Shown here: piece by piece, positions 63,233 to 64,000 of the stretch
Numbering within the stretch: the stretch's first letter is position 1
Layout: each line of letters begins with the position of its first letter
NCBI RefSeq assembly: GCF_021432385.1
Contig: NZ_JAEACT010000002.1
Coordinates: forward strand, 1,383,501 to 1,447,500
Origin: Clostridium hydrogenum
GTDB taxonomy: Bacteria; Bacillota; Clostridia; Clostridiales; Clostridiaceae
DNA: 64,000 nt
Direction of reading: 5' to 3'
Notes under the pieces: generated by a model
The model's input: only the letters and a program-made list of their open reading frames with translations
The model's database searches: none
What the model was told of the DNA's origin: nothing
Translations under genes and position numbers: made by a program

Positions 63233-64000
63233 AAAAGAAGATCATAGAATATCCATACCTTCAATACTAGAAGTTGGAAAAGGGAATATCAAAAATATTG
63301 GAGAAATAATTAAAAAAGGTGAATTTCAAAATGTAGCTTTATATTATGGCGATGGAATATACGAATTGTTTGGGGACGATATAGAAAAATCCATATTAGC
63401 TGCAGGAATTAAATTAAAAAATATGGGAGCAGTTACAAGTATAGATTTTGAGGAAATAGGAATTAAAGCTTTTGAAATATCAAATGATATAGATGGATTA
63501 ATTGCAGTTGGGGGAGGAAAAGCTATTGATGCAGTAAAGTACATGGCTTTCCTTAGAAAAATGCCTTTTATAAGCATTCCTACATCAACTTCAAATGATG
63601 GATTTTCAAGTGCTGGTGCGTCACTAATGTTAAATGGAAAAAGGACATCAGTACCAGCTAGAACGCCTTACGGGATAATAGTAGATATAGATGTATTAAA
63701 AGGTGCACCAGAAAAATTTATATATTCAGGTATTGGAGATTTAGTTTCTAATATAACAGCACTTCAGGACTGGAAATTTGAAGAGGAAAATGGTAAAACG
63801 TATGTAGATGATTTTGCAGTTATGATATCTAAAAAGGCAGTAAATAGTTTTGTTAGAACAGAATTTAAGGGCATAAAGGATGACATGTTTTTGAAAGAAC
63901 TTGTAGACTCACTAACAATGAATGGAATTGCAATGGAGATAGCAGGAGATAGTAGTCCAGCAAGTGGTGCGGAGCATTTAATCTCGCATGCTTTAGATAA
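63225..64000 (+). CDS. sn-Glycerol-1-phosphate dehydrogenase, N-terminal part (EgsA/AraM type)
   Basis: 258 codons are visible and the frame is open at the right edge. Iron/zinc-dependent dehydrogenase family: GLIAVGGGKAIDAVKYMA (NAD(P) binding), ISIPTSTSNDGFSS, TPYGIIVDIDVLKGAP, SGIGDLVSNITALQDWK (metal Asp) and SPASGAEHLISHALD (metal His pair). Members reduce dihydroxyacetone phosphate to sn-glycerol 1-phosphate, as archaeal EgsA and Bacillus AraM do. Start ATG 63225 overlaps the HAD gene; AGAGGTG is the ribosome site. Glycerol dehydrogenase is an alternative, but the NDG motif favours G1PDH. Confidence 0.88.
   Translation, partial: MTKKEDHRISIPSILEVGKGNIKNIGEIIKKGEFQNVALYYGDGIYELFGDDIEKSILAAGIKLKNMGAVTSIDFEEIGIKAFEISNDIDGLIAVGGGKAIDAVKYMAFLRKMPFISIPTSTSNDGFSSAGASLMLNGKRTSVPARTPYGIIVDIDVLKGAPEKFIYSGIGDLVSNITALQDWKFEEENGKTYVDDFAVMISKKAVNSFVRTEFKGIKDDMFLKELVDSLTMNGIAMEIAGDSSPASGAEHLISHALD

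Overview
This window is low-GC chromosomal DNA from an endospore-forming, solvent- or acid-type Clostridium (Clostridium sensu stricto), judged from AT-rich codon use, clostridial gene order and many sporulation genes (spoIIIAF-AG-AH, spoIVB, spo0A, spoIIM, ytfJ, dacF/dacB types, an alpha/beta SASP). The species cannot be fixed from the sequence alone. No rRNA, tRNA, CRISPR array or intact insertion sequence was seen.

Layout. 1-5.6 kb: end of the spoIIIA operon, an Asp23-family gene, then nusB-folD-xseA-xseB. 5.6-13.5 kb: an isoprenoid and housekeeping operon, ispA - OLE RNA - oapA - dxs - tlyA - nadK - argR - recN. The roughly 590-nt OLE RNA has its own sigma-A-type promoter and its ends pair with each other. 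13.9-16.2 kb: spoIVB and spo0A. 16.6-18.9 kb: a small secreted protein, a HTH-TPR (RRNPP) regulator and, 13 bp downstream, a 54-codon secreted-peptide gene, which together look like a peptide quorum-sensing pair. 19-28.6 kb: spoIIM, a XerD-like recombinase, deoB-punA, dacF, scpA-scpB, and ytfJ with a DUF2953 gene on the minus strand, then a second D-Ala-D-Ala carboxypeptidase. 28.9-32.4 kb: a small accessory patch (two XRE regulators, an S1-domain protein, two sigma-like proteins in tandem). 32.5-42.1 kb: ilvE, then a complete kdp potassium-uptake region, orfZ-kdpF(orfY)-kdpA-B-C-X-D-E. 42.6-56.6 kb: a metal-binding lipoprotein, three membrane chemoreceptors and one soluble receptor-like protein, yjdF behind a probable yjdF riboswitch, an orphan PocR-domain histidine kinase, and MATE and DMT exporters. 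57.3-64 kb: an Amidase_6 protein, feoA-feoB with a Cys-rich partner, mgsA, a polysaccharide deacetylase, a SASP, and a HAD phosphatase coupled to a glycerol-1-phosphate dehydrogenase that runs off the end.

The intergenic spaces are unusually rich in repeats that normal gene annotation leaves blank. At least five families can be separated by eye: (R1) elements of about 120-280 bp bounded by heptamer-periodic ends; (M) a 159-bp MITE-like element in two nearly identical copies; (PA) palindromes bounded by GATAAACC/GGTTTATC; (PB) long nested palindromes whose loop core is conserved while the arms vary but stay complementary; (PC) a hairpin of the GGCTATGTTTTAAATAAGT type. One R1 copy supplies the last codons and stop of xseA, and one M copy overlaps the stop codon of ytfJ.

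Regulatory sites that can be proposed from sequence: a 0A box before spo0A, two 0A boxes before the chemoreceptor at 54.6 kb, KdpE-type direct repeats before the kdp genes, a 7-1-7 palindrome on the promoter of the metal-binding lipoprotein, a Fur-like site before feoA, and a hairpin that buries the start codon of the amidase gene.
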